From NCBI GenBank assembly GCA_964392245.1, contig CAYMOX010000039.1:1-44910 (forward strand): a DNA stretch of 44,910 nucleotides, read 5' to 3'. This document shows, piece after piece, positions 1-7,704 of the stretch. Source of the DNA: JAAUUJ01 sp964392245 (lineage in GTDB: Bacteria > Cyanobacteriota > Cyanobacteriia > Thermostichales > Thermostichaceae). The notes under the pieces are model-generated. The model was not told the DNA's origin. It was given only the letters and a program-made list of their open reading frames with translations, and did not search any database. Numbering within the stretch: position 1 is the stretch's first letter; each line of letters begins with the position of its first letter. Both the position numbers and the translations under genes were made by a program.

Positions 1-443
1 GGAGTCTAGCGTACTACATCGATCCTATCCTACTGAAACTGACGAAAGAGGGCTACGAAGATGCCGTCACGGAATTATTTACGGCCCTGGAACACTGGGA
101 TCAGGTCCTGAGTCAGCAACGATATCTCTGTGGCGAGCAGATTACCGAAGCTGATTGGTGTATGTTTACCACCCTCTACCGCTTTGAGCTGGCCTACTTC
201 GGCATCTTCAAATGCAATCTACAATCGCTGAGAGACTTTACCCATCTCTGGAATTATCTCAAGGAGCTTTACCAGTACCCTGGAGTGCGCGAGGTTTGCC
301 GTGACGATCATGTCAAACATCTCTACTATCGCGGGCTGCCTCACCTCAATCCCACCCAGATTGTGCCAAAGGGACCCCTACTGGATCTGGAATCTCCCCA
401 TTACCGCCATCAGCTCCAAGTCACCAGTCCGGCGACCCGATAA
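1..443 (+). CDS. Glutathionyl-hydroquinone reductase (YqjG/ECM4-type GST), C-terminal part
   Basis: The window starts inside this gene. The open frame begins at base 3 and gives the last 146 residues. The visible part is the all-helical C-terminal domain of an omega/xi-class glutathione transferase. The stretch ITEADWCMFTTLYRFE followed by FKCN is typical of the YqjG/ECM4/PcpF group, which reduces glutathionyl-hydroquinones with glutathione in the cytoplasm. The N-terminal thioredoxin-like half with the catalytic Cys is outside the window, so activity cannot be judged. The gene ends with TAA about 80 bases before the ParA-like gene on the same strand, with no obvious terminator between them. 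Confidence 0.85.
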   Translation, partial: SLAYYIDPILLKLTKEGYEDAVTELFTALEHWDQVLSQQRYLCGEQITEADWCMFTTLYRFELAYFGIFKCNLQSLRDFTHLWNYLKELYQYPGVREVCRDDHVKHLYYRGLPHLNPTQIVPKGPLLDLESPHYRHQLQVTSPATR

Positions 444-524
444 CATCTAACCCTTGCCGACGTTCCCCAGGCGCAGTACAACCAAGTCATTGGTGCCTGT
501 CCTGTCGTTCGTCCTTCCTCTGCA

Positions 525-1118
525 ATGATCATTACTGTGGTTGGCTACAAAGGGGGCGTGGGCAAAACCACCACAGCCATTCATCTGGCTGCCTATTTCC
601 AGGAGAAAGGATCCACTTTGTTGGTGGATGGGGATCCCAATCACTCTGCCTCTCGCTGGGTGGAACGCAGTTCTGATTTCCCAGTGACAGTGAAGCGGGC
701 AGAAGCCGCCAATGGCCAGTTGTCAGCGTTTCAACATGTAGTGATTGACACCCAGGCTCGCCCCTCCCCTGAGGATCTGCAGGATTTAGCCCGCAGTTGT
801 GATCTACTGGTGTTGCCCTGTTCACCGGATGCTCTGGCCCTAGATGCACTGATGTTAACCGTTCAGGCCCTGGCTCCTCTCCAACCCACCTATCGAATTC
901 TGCTCACCCTGATCCCCCCCTGGCCCAGTCGAGATGGGGCAGAGGCTCGCACCTTTCTTGAAGATGCCAAGCTGCCACTTTTTAAACAGGGAATCCGGCG
1001 AATGGTGGCCTATCAAAAAGCGGCCCTGGAGGGAGTTCCCGTCTATCAAGCCAATGATCCCCGTGCCAAAGTAGCCTGGAATGATTATGTTGCTGTGGGA
1101 AAGGAGATCCTGCCGTGA
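525..1118 (+). CDS. ParA/MinD-family ATPase
   Basis: A 197-residue deviant-Walker P-loop ATPase. The KGGVGKTT box is at residues 9-16 with the signature lysine (K9), VDGDP (34-38) is the A' motif, and VVIDTQA (72-78) is the Walker B region. At about 200 residues it is a minimal ParA core without the N-terminal helix-turn-helix of P1-type ParA. Such ATPases dimerise on ATP, bind DNA nonspecifically and position cargo such as chromosomes, plasmids, carboxysomes or chemotaxis clusters. The stop codon overlaps the next gene's GTG start in a GTGA, so the two are translationally coupled; the partner is the likely cargo adaptor or centromere binder. The cargo is unknown. Confidence 0.85.
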   Translation: MIITVVGYKGGVGKTTTAIHLAAYFQEKGSTLLVDGDPNHSASRWVERSSDFPVTVKRAEAANGQLSAFQHVVIDTQARPSPEDLQDLARSCDLLVLPCSPDALALDALMLTVQALAPLQPTYRILLTLIPPWPSRDGAEARTFLEDAKLPLFKQGIRRMVAYQKAALEGVPVYQANDPRAKVAWNDYVAVGKEILP

Positions 1119-1525
1119 GTAAATTTCGTAAGCTCCTGCAATCTCAATCCGAGACCGGACCTGTCTCCTCTGAACCGACTGCCTCTCCCGAAGCCCCTCC
1201 CTCCCCAACTGGCGGAGTTCCACCTCGTGTGCAGATCTCCCCCCGACCCAGCACCCAGAAACCCAGGGCAGTACCCAAAAAGGTGAGTGCTCAGGCCTAT
1301 AAAATCCCAGAATCTCATCCGGATGTAGCCTCTCCACCGCCACAGAATTCCATCTCCCCTGCCTTGGCGGCTCGAGATGATCTGGACTACGTCAAAATTA
1401 CGGCCTACGTACGCAAGCCCACCCAACTGCAGGTTCAACAGCGATTGCTGGAACAGGGAGAAATGGATCTGTCTGAACTGATCGATAGGCTGCTGAAACA
1501 GTGGCTGTCCGAACAACTTTCCTGA
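1115..1525 (+). CDS. Small ParA partner with C-terminal ribbon-helix-helix-like domain
   Basis: A 136-residue protein starting at a GTG that overlaps the parA stop by four bases. Residues 1-85 are rich in Ser and Pro and probably disordered. Residues about 88-136 look like a ribbon-helix-helix fold: a short strand around DYVKITAYV, a helix, then DLSELIDRLLKQWLSEQL. Ribbon-helix-helix proteins next to small ParA ATPases are often ParB/ParG-type DNA-binding partners. McdB-type carboxysome adaptors are also small, partly disordered and encoded beside a ParA, and they carry a Trp very near the C-terminus; here a Trp is seven residues from the end. The DNA-binding reading is favoured because of the clear strand-helix-helix pattern. 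Confidence 0.6.
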   Translation: MSKFRKLLQSQSETGPVSSEPTASPEAPPSPTGGVPPRVQISPRPSTQKPRAVPKKVSAQAYKIPESHPDVASPPPQNSISPALAARDDLDYVKITAYVRKPTQLQVQQRLLEQGEMDLSELIDRLLKQWLSEQLS

Positions 1526-1551
1526 ACCCCCTCAGGGATGAGAATGGGGTT
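1525..1551. terminator. Stem-loop between convergent genes
   Basis: AACCCC at 1525-1530 pairs with GGGGTT at 1546-1551, with a nested CTCA/TGAG stem inside. It starts within the stop codon of the ParA-partner gene and overlaps the 3' end of the convergent TPR gene. There is no clear T-run on either side, so termination is only plausible. Confidence 0.3.
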
Positions 1552-2152
1552 GGAGGGATTGGAGGGCGGCGCGGGCTCGCCGTGCACTTTGCAGGTTACC
1601 AGTGGCTTCAAATAGCTCAATCGCCTTGCGGTAGTCTGTCCAGGCCTCATAGATATTGCCCAGCAAATAATGGCTGACCCCACGGTTATAGTAGGCCGGA
1701 GCAAGATTGGGCTCCAGAGTGATCGCCTGCGAAAAGTCATGGATTGCGTCTTTGAACTGTCTGGATTTGACCTTCCGCATGCCCTGGCGGTAAAACTGTT
1801 CAGCCGGAGATAGAAAAACAGGCCCTGAAATCGAATCAGAGTGATGATGCAAAGCCTTGGGTTCAGGTGAGTGAGCCTGTCGTCCCCAGGTTAAGGAAGG
1901 TCTCCAGACGCCTTCCAAAGGTTGCACGAATAACCCTTCCCACTGACAGAGTTGGTTTTGGCAGCGGAAGCGATAGACAGGAATCATCAAGCTCAGACCG
2001 CGATCAATCCAGCGGCGGGGAATGCGGAGTAACGGCTGGTTACAGACAATACACTGAGGCACTTTCCTACCTGCCTGCAGTTGCAATCCCCATCGGATCA
2101 GTAGCAACAGGAGGATTCCCACCCCTCCTCCCAGTCCCATCCAGATGAGCAT
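1532..2152 (-). CDS. Membrane-anchored zinc-ribbon TPR protein
   Basis: 206 residues. A hydrophobic segment at about residues 6-20 is a likely membrane anchor. Two cysteine pairs follow (C34/C37 and C64/C69), forming a probable zinc ribbon. Residues about 118-190 carry two to three tetratricopeptide repeats of the usual A-Y-x-N-R-G type, ending in an Arg/Ala-rich helix. TPR proteins of this kind scaffold protein interactions and no specific partner can be inferred. It converges on the ParA pair and reads away from the coiled-coil gene. The function is unknown. Confidence 0.7.
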   Translation of the reverse strand: MLIWMGLGGGVGILLLLLIRWGLQLQAGRKVPQCIVCNQPLLRIPRRWIDRGLSLMIPVYRFRCQNQLCQWEGLFVQPLEGVWRPSLTWGRQAHSPEPKALHHHSDSISGPVFLSPAEQFYRQGMRKVKSRQFKDAIHDFSQAITLEPNLAPAYYNRGVSHYLLGNIYEAWTDYRKAIELFEATGNLQSARRARAALQSLQPHSHP

Positions 2153-2270
2153 ACTCTGTCTGACTTCAGGTAGTGATCTGTTTGTAGGTTAGTTTACTAC
2201 AGCTACAGAGAAAAACGGCTGTTGCGCATGTAAATATAAATACTTTTACGGATGCAGATAGGAGATGGCT

Positions 2271-4451
2271 TTAACGTAACCGCTCACGTAGTCGAGAACT
2301 CTTGGAGGTGTTCTCAGCATTTCCTCCGTAGGTCTGTTCAAAGTAGCGAGCCGTGTCTGCCTGAATCCACCCCAGTTCCACGAGCTTCTCACATAGGGTC
2401 TGTCCAGGTTGCATCTGTAACTGAGCGGTTTGGATCTGGGAGTCAGTCACGAGTCCTGAAGCCCGCAGATAATCTCCAATGTGATGAGATCCGGTTAATC
2501 GAACTGAGAATCCACCTTCACTAAAGAATTTCACCGTTGCTGAACTCAATCCTGTACAACGAGACAGGGTTTCTGTAAATGTGCCTCCTTGCTCCGCCCA
2601 CTCTTTAAGAATGCGCTCAATCTCTGGACGAGTGATCAGGGCTGCAGCCCGTAACTGGCTAAGAACCCGTTGCACCCATGGGGTGGAATGGGCAAAAGCT
2701 TCAATTTCAATCAGGTCGGTGGGGGCAGTGGATCCAGGTTGTTGAAGATCCTGCTGATCACTGTGGTCATCGAGCTCATCCAAAAGATCGGCAAGACTGG
2801 GAGCAGGGGTTGACTTCCCCGGGGAAGCAACGGGCTTTTGAGCAGGAATAGCTGGCACTGATCTGGGAAGGGGGGGGGGAGCGACGGCTTCTGAGGGGGG
2901 GGAAGTCCGGGATTGGGCTGTCTTCTGCAGGGTTTGTAGCTCCAGGGATAGCTGTTTTCGCTGTTCCTGTTCTTGAGTCAGCTGAGTTTGTAATTCTGTC
3001 AGCCTACGCTTAAACTCTGGTACTTGACCCTGAGTCTGTTTCAGTTGTTGTTGTAATTGCAAAATCTCCTGACTTTGCAGATGGATCTGGGTTTCGGCCT
3101 GCTGCAGCTGGGCTGTGAGTGACTCCTGTTGCTGCTGCTGTTCCGAGAGTTGGGCACTCAGATCCGTGGCATCCTCGATGGCGGTTTGGCGCTGGAGCTC
3201 CAGTTCATCCAGCTGACGACGCGCAACGGCCAGGTCTTCCTGGAGGTCCGCTCGTTCTTCCTGTAGTGTTTGCAGATCTGATGTTCTGGCTTGGAGCTGC
3301 TCCTGAGCTTGAGCAAGGAGGTCATTAAGGTGTTGCAGTGCCTGCTGAGTTTTGGCTTGTAACTGCTGTTCGTGACTGGCCTGTTGCTGGGCTTGTTGCT
3401 CCCATTCCTGGAGGCGTTGCTGATCCTGAGTCAAACGTTGCTCCAGTTCCTGCCGTTGCTGTTGCAGGGTTTCCATCTCCTGTTGTAGGCCCGTGATCTG
3501 CTGGTTCAGTTGCTCTGTTTCAGTCTGGAGGCGGGCTTGAGATTGCTGCTCCTGCTCTTCAAAACGGCTGAGAACCCCCTCCAGATGATTAATCCTCTGC
3601 TGAGATTGGGTGTTACTGGCCGTTAAGTGCTGGATCAGAAGTAAATTTTCCTGTTCGGCCAATCGCGCTTCCTGCAGTTGCCTGAGCAGAGAATGATTTT
3701 CTTCCAGATAGACTTTGCGGTCTTGTTCCATCAGCGCTAGCTGCTCTTGCAATTGCCGATTTTCAAAGGTGGGTGCTTTGCTTGTCTCCTCTGGAATGGA
3801 GTCTGGAAAAAAGTTCTCAGGGGGTTCCTCAACAATCTCAGTTACAGAGACATCGGTGATCAGATCCTCCAGATCAGGGGAGGGCTCTTTCGCTGCTTCG
3901 GATTTGTCTAGGACTTGGGCTGGGGCTGCAGATTTCTCCGACAGGATCACAGGGGCCGTGTCACTTTCAAGGGATTCCGCGGTTGCTGGGGGAGAAGAGG
4001 CCGCATCAACAGGAGGAGGAGATGACAGTTGCACACGCTCTTGAAAGACCTGCCACGAGTCCGGTAAAGCTAGTTGCCTCAGGTTTTCCTGTTCTGCAAT
4101 GGCCCACTCGATTGATTCCTGTGGGATTCCCAGCTGCTGAATTAAAAGATCACCCAGCTTGGTGTCTGGATGACGACGTTGCTGGCTGACAACCTGCTGC
4201 AGCTGGTTCATCGTGATGCACTGAGCCAGAAGTAAGATTTCCCCCAGACGCAGGGCATGGGTGGGAATGCGACGGTAGAGCTGGTCCATATCCATCCAGC
4301 CATTTTCCAGGCAGATTTCACCCAGGGATAAGCCTGTCTCCGTTTTGTCGTACATGGCTTGAGCCAGCTGGGCAGGCGTAAGTAGACCCGCTTTTAACAG
4401 ATCTTCACCCAGCGCCACCTCAAACTTCTCAGTTGTTACATGGGGGCTCAT
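2271..4451 (-). CDS. Large coiled-coil protein with GspE-N/MshEN-like repeats at both ends
   Basis: 726 residues. Residues about 12-120 contain three units of the pattern G-x2-L-x2-A-x-L-(T/I)-x2-Q-L-x2-A, for example GEDLLKAGLLTPAQLAQAM, resembling the N-terminal domain of type II secretion/type IV pilus ATPases (GspE-N, MshEN-like). Residues 230-510 are a long Gln/Glu/Leu-rich coiled coil. A Pro-rich linker follows, and then more repeats of the first type near residues 650-710 (GDYLRASGLVTDSQIQTAQ). It has no signal peptide or membrane segment, so it is probably a cytoplasmic scaffold. The end domains suggest, without proving, a link to pilus or c-di-GMP-linked machinery. Two G-runs on the + strand (2870-2879 and 2895-2902) lie in the Pro-rich linker. 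Confidence 0.7.
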   Translation of the reverse strand: MSPHVTTEKFEVALGEDLLKAGLLTPAQLAQAMYDKTETGLSLGEICLENGWMDMDQLYRRIPTHALRLGEILLLAQCITMNQLQQVVSQQRRHPDTKLGDLLIQQLGIPQESIEWAIAEQENLRQLALPDSWQVFQERVQLSSPPPVDAASSPPATAESLESDTAPVILSEKSAAPAQVLDKSEAAKEPSPDLEDLITDVSVTEIVEEPPENFFPDSIPEETSKAPTFENRQLQEQLALMEQDRKVYLEENHSLLRQLQEARLAEQENLLLIQHLTASNTQSQQRINHLEGVLSRFEEQEQQSQARLQTETEQLNQQITGLQQEMETLQQQRQELEQRLTQDQQRLQEWEQQAQQQASHEQQLQAKTQQALQHLNDLLAQAQEQLQARTSDLQTLQEERADLQEDLAVARRQLDELELQRQTAIEDATDLSAQLSEQQQQQESLTAQLQQAETQIHLQSQEILQLQQQLKQTQGQVPEFKRRLTELQTQLTQEQEQRKQLSLELQTLQKTAQSRTSPPSEAVAPPPLPRSVPAIPAQKPVASPGKSTPAPSLADLLDELDDHSDQQDLQQPGSTAPTDLIEIEAFAHSTPWVQRVLSQLRAAALITRPEIERILKEWAEQGGTFTETLSRCTGLSSATVKFFSEGGFSVRLTGSHHIGDYLRASGLVTDSQIQTAQLQMQPGQTLCEKLVELGWIQADTARYFEQTYGGNAENTSKSSRLRERLR

Positions 4452-4626
4452 GACCAGACTCAGAGCATTTTCTGTGGGGCTAAGGGAGATTCAGTCTGGA
4501 TGAGTTACTGATCACCCGAGGGATCTTGTACCTCACTGCCGCTGAAAACGTTCTCAGCCACGATGCCGCAAACCATCCATATCATAGTGGAAAAAATGGG
4601 TGGGATCGACCTGAAGACGCGGGTAC

Positions 4627-5040
4627 CTAAGGTGTGGCTTGATCCCCATTGGGTAGGCCTTCCCTCTCAGCAGCATAATGCTGCAGTTGTCTGAGGTTAA
4701 GAAACTGTCCCAGACTCATGGGTAGCAGCGAAATGGCCTCAACTCGCAATTGCACCCAGTGATTTCCCCAGCTCCATTCACAAAAACCATCAGCTGCTCC
4801 CCAAAGAATAAACCGTATCCGGCTACAGGTCAGGATCTCAACGCGATGATGCAATACCCAGGGACCCAGGGGAACCTGAAACTCACTGCCCGCCTGCAAA
4901 ATGGGAGGTTGATCCTTCATGAGGGGGGTAGGCCACATCCACTGCAGCAACAGTTGAGAATGCGAAAGGCAGCGTTGCAGGGTTTCAGCCCGTGCTGGCA
5001 CCTCAATGCGCGTGGTAAAAGATTGCAATGTCCCGAGCAT
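4627..5040 (-). CDS. SRPBCC-like (START/polyketide cyclase fold) protein
   Basis: A 137-residue cytoplasmic protein without membrane segments. It starts with an F-T-T-R-I-E-V-P-A strand, then a helix, then alternating strands ending in EAISLLPMSLGQFLNLRQL, the layout of small SRPBCC lipid- or ligand-binding proteins common in cyanobacteria. It is divergent from the RibD-type gene, with about 40 bases between the starts. The ligand is unknown. Fold assignment is by sequence pattern only. Confidence 0.55.
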   Translation of the reverse strand: MLGTLQSFTTRIEVPARAETLQRCLSHSQLLLQWMWPTPLMKDQPPILQAGSEFQVPLGPWVLHHRVEILTCSRIRFILWGAADGFCEWSWGNHWVQLRVEAISLLPMSLGQFLNLRQLQHYAAEREGLPNGDQATP

Positions 5041-5082
5041 ACCGCCCCTTTCCTGCTTGACCTACTGATGGGATGTCCACAA

Positions 5083-5748
5083 ATGCAGAGACCCCACACC
5101 ATTGCTATTTTCGCTCAAAGCCTGGATGGAAAACTGGCGGCTGGGGTTGATCAGCGTCCCCACTTCCCTAGTGTCAACGATTCTGTCCATTTACAGCAGC
5201 AGGTTGCCCGTTGTGAGGCGGTGATCATGGGAGGAGAAACCCTGAGGGCCTATGGAACCAGTGTGTGTCTGCGAGATCCCAACCTCATGGAAGAACGCCG
5301 CCAGCAGGGCTTCGATCCTCAACCGCTGACCATCATCTGCTCGGCTAAGGCCCAATTCTCCCCCACCCTACCATTTTTTCAGCAACCCCTGAGACGTTGG
5401 CTCTGGACCACCTCTGCCGGAGCCGTTCATTGGCGTCAACACCCAGAATTTGAGGCGATCTGGATTGCCCCGGAGTGGGATCTATCGGCTCGACTCACCC
5501 GGTTAAAAAGCCTCGGCATTGAATCCCTGGGCATTTTAGGGGGTGGAAAACTCACGGGGGCCTTCCTCGCCGCTGGATTGCTGGATGAACTTCGGATCAC
5601 GCTTTGCCCCCTGTTGATGGGAAGCAGCATGACCACTCCAAACGCAGTCTTGGCCTCGCTGGGTGGATCTGCCCTGGCCACAGAATTTCATCTCCTCTCG
5701 TGGAATCGCCAGGGGGCAGAACTCTTCCTGCACTACCGTCGCCGATAG
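5083..5748 (+). CDS. RibD C-terminal-type (dihydrofolate reductase-like) reductase
   Basis: 221 residues from the ATG at 5083; an in-frame ATG at 5068 would add five residues. The start PHTIAIFAQSLDGKLA is the classic first strand of the RibD reductase domain, and VIMGGETLRAYG and LGILGGGKLTGAFLAAGLLDEL are its nucleotide-binding and C-terminal motifs. The deaminase half of full RibD is absent. Stand-alone RibD-C proteins reduce the ribosyl side chain of the riboflavin precursor or act as pyrimidine/pterin reductases with NADPH. The open frame continues upstream to 4750, but that stretch overlaps the divergent gene and lacks homology-like sequence, so it was trimmed. Confidence 0.8.
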   Translation: MQRPHTIAIFAQSLDGKLAAGVDQRPHFPSVNDSVHLQQQVARCEAVIMGGETLRAYGTSVCLRDPNLMEERRQQGFDPQPLTIICSAKAQFSPTLPFFQQPLRRWLWTTSAGAVHWRQHPEFEAIWIAPEWDLSARLTRLKSLGIESLGILGGGKLTGAFLAAGLLDELRITLCPLLMGSSMTTPNAVLASLGGSALATEFHLLSWNRQGAELFLHYRRR

Positions 5749-5830
5749 CAGGGATCGTCTCTATTTCCAGACCAAGGTAAGCTATTCTAACCCAGAAATC
5801 GAACATTGGGTGGGCCTAGCGGTGAGACCC

Positions 5831-6145
5831 TCTTGTTTTTTGCTTTTTCTAGATTTTGTCTGAACCCGAAAGAGCCAGCCGTTTTCCCCAGGTTTTCCCC
5901 AGCGAAACCAGGACTTTTCCACAGCGACAATACCGCTCTCTGGACACTTGAAGAAGCTCTGTGGAAAACATCGAGATCCGGGAGTCACCCCTGATAGTGT
6001 GTAGTTGTATTGCAGAAAGCGGATGATTCTCTCGATAAGTTCATTGGAAATTTGCTCCAGGGATCGCTGACAAGCCATTGACAGAACTGGTGGGGAAGGG
6101 GTCACAATAGCTCCACTGCCATTCGCAACCGACCCTTTTTCCCCA
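5831..6145. other. Candidate replication origin (DnaA-box cluster) in a 547-bp gene-free region
   Basis: The gap 5749-6295 has no convincing gene. It holds TTTTCCCCA at 5882-5890 and 5893-5901, TTTTCCACA at 5915-5923, its reverse complement TGTGGAAAA at 5960-5968, and TTTTCCCCA again at 6137-6145. TTTTCCACA is the DnaA box described for cyanobacteria. A T-rich stretch at about 5831-5860, immediately before the first box, could be the unwinding element. Fewer than one TTTTCC(A/C)CA is expected by chance in the whole window, counting both strands. No dnaA or dnaN is next door. A DnaA-titration or regulatory site is the alternative. Confidence 0.5.
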
Positions 6146-6295
6146 AGAGCAGGACCGGAGATTCCTCCTCCTCTCCGCGACCGCGTCCACTGCTCACCGG
6201 ATATCTACAGCTCACCTCGGATCGTGTTTCACGGTCCAAGAGTCTGTGCCGTTGCTTGTGTCAGACCTGATCGAGTCGTTGTTTTGTAGGGTGAC

Positions 6296-6526
6296 ATGCG
6301 GAGTATGTCTATGAATTCGATGGATCCGATGCAGTCCAGCGTCAGCATTCTGGCGGAAATTCCTGAGGAGCTGCACGATACCCTGAAACGGTATCTCTCC
6401 AACCATCCCGATTGGGATCAGGATCGAGTCTTTACAGCCGCGTTATCTTTGTTTCTGCTTCAGAACGGAGACAGTGATCGGCGGGCTGCCCGCATTTATT
6501 TGAACAGCCTTTTTCAGCAAACTTAG
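6296..6526 (+). CDS. DUF2811 family protein
   Basis: A 76-residue protein of the cyanobacterial DUF2811 family, recognised from ILAEIPEELHDTLKRYLSNH followed by DWDQDRVFTAALSLFLLQN. It resembles a small ribbon-helix-helix or helical DNA-binding fold, but the function is not known. Five in-frame ATGs occur in the first 36 bases (6296, 6305, 6311, 6320, 6329). The first is used here; the family consensus would also fit the last, beginning just before SSVSILAEIP. It lies immediately downstream of the DnaA-box cluster. Confidence 0.8.
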   Translation: MRSMSMNSMDPMQSSVSILAEIPEELHDTLKRYLSNHPDWDQDRVFTAALSLFLLQNGDSDRRAARIYLNSLFQQT

Positions 6527-6530
6527 GAGA

Positions 6531-6558
6531 TTTCCTGGGTGGGTCTGCCTTCAGGAAA
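6531..6558 (+). terminator. Stem-loop downstream of DUF2811 gene
   Basis: TTTCCTG at 6531-6537 pairs with CAGGAAA at 6552-6558 around a 14-base loop, five bases after the DUF2811 stop. No T-run follows, so it may be an RNA-stabilising or weak terminator hairpin. Confidence 0.35.
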
Positions 6559-6633
6559 CCTTCACGCTTCTCCCACAAACTGCTGCAGGCAAAGCGTTAG
6601 AGTCAACATAGGGTTTCTCGTCAGGGGGTGGAG

Positions 6634-7662
6634 ATGACAGTTCTTCTCGCAGGTGATATCGGCGGCACGAAAACGATCCTGCGCCTGGTGCGGCAAGAGG
6701 CTAACAGCACCTGGTCCACCCTGAATGAACAGAAGTTTGTCAGCGCAGACTTTCCTTCCCTCACCCCCCTGGTTCAACACTTTCTGAGCCAGGTTCAATC
6801 TCAGTCTGACACCTCAACTCCTCCCCAACGAGCCTGTTTTGCGATTGCGGGCCCGATTGTGGATCAAAAGGCACAGCTGACCAATCTTCCCTGGCAGGTG
6901 GATGCAGCAGCCCTCTCTCAGGAATTAGGAATCGAGCGGGTGGCTCTGATCAATGATTTCAGCGCCGTTGGCTACGGAGTACTGGTTCTCCCCCCCCAAG
7001 ATTTGCTGACCCTGCAAAAGGGGGAACGGATGGCAGAGGGTCCTATCGCGGTGATCGGAGCCGGAACCGGATTGGGCGAGGCCTATCTGGTCAGTCATGA
7101 GGGGCGTTACCAAGTGTTTCCCAGTGAAGGGGGCCATGTGGACTTTGCTCCCCGCTCTCAGGAGGAATGGGATCTCGGCTGTTACCTGCTGGAACGCAAT
7201 CCTGAATGGGGACGAATTTCCCTGGAGCGGATCGTTTCGGGCATGGGGATCGTTTCCATATATGAGTTCCTCAGAGATACAGGTCGGGGAGAGGCGATTG
7301 CCACCGTTGAATCTGCGTTGCAAAAGGGATCCAATACAACGGAAACTCCTGATCCTGCGGCTCAGATCTCTCAAGCAGCGGAGGCTGGGAACAGCATGGC
7401 TGAGCATGTCCTGGATCTGTTCATCTCCGCCTACGGCTCGGCTGCAGGGAATCTGGCTCTGAAATTCCTACCCGATGGGGGTCTCTATGTGGCCGGAGGG
7501 ATCGCTCCTAAGTTGGCAGGCCGTCTGCAAGAGGGACTCTTCATGAAGGCGTTTCTCCACAAGGGACGTCTGGGAAAACGGCTACAGTCAATTCCTGTAC
7601 AGGTGGTGGTGAATGCGCAGGTGGGTCTGATCGGGGCGGCTGCCTATGCCGCTGATCTGTAA
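6634..7662 (+). CDS. glk: Glucokinase
   Basis: 342 residues, cytoplasmic ATP-dependent glucokinase of the E. coli Glk type, making glucose 6-phosphate. The start at ATG 6634 has a good ribosome site (AGGGGGTGGAG); an in-frame GTG at 6628 lies inside it and is rejected. Motifs in order: the phosphate-binding loop LLAGDIGGTKT, INDFSAVGYGV, the ATP-binding GAGTGLGEAYL, SEGGHVDFAPRSQEEWDL with the sugar-contacting Glu/His, and ERIVSGMGI. Length matches the family. It lies upstream of the DUF1350 gene, about 42 bases apart on the same strand. Confidence 0.93.
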   Translation: MTVLLAGDIGGTKTILRLVRQEANSTWSTLNEQKFVSADFPSLTPLVQHFLSQVQSQSDTSTPPQRACFAIAGPIVDQKAQLTNLPWQVDAAALSQELGIERVALINDFSAVGYGVLVLPPQDLLTLQKGERMAEGPIAVIGAGTGLGEAYLVSHEGRYQVFPSEGGHVDFAPRSQEEWDLGCYLLERNPEWGRISLERIVSGMGIVSIYEFLRDTGRGEAIATVESALQKGSNTTETPDPAAQISQAAEAGNSMAEHVLDLFISAYGSAAGNLALKFLPDGGLYVAGGIAPKLAGRLQEGLFMKAFLHKGRLGKRLQSIPVQVVVNAQVGLIGAAAYAADL

Positions 7663-7704
7663 ACAATTGCTTTACAATGAACTGGCCTTTACAAAAATGG
7701 GTGC

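Noticed and set aside
1115..1525. McdB carboxysome adaptor
   Set aside because: The C-terminal half looks like a ribbon-helix-helix domain rather than the McdB coiled-coil core, and no carboxysome gene is near; kept only as an alternative.
4750..5067. N-terminal extension of the RibD-type gene
   Set aside because: It lies wholly antisense to the SRPBCC-like gene and does not resemble the RibD deaminase domain; the family start is at MQRPHTIAIF.
5782..6105. 107-codon minus-strand open frame in the DnaA-box region
   Set aside because: Low-complexity, Cys/Arg/Ser-rich composition, no ribosome site, no recognisable family, and it runs through the DnaA-box cluster.
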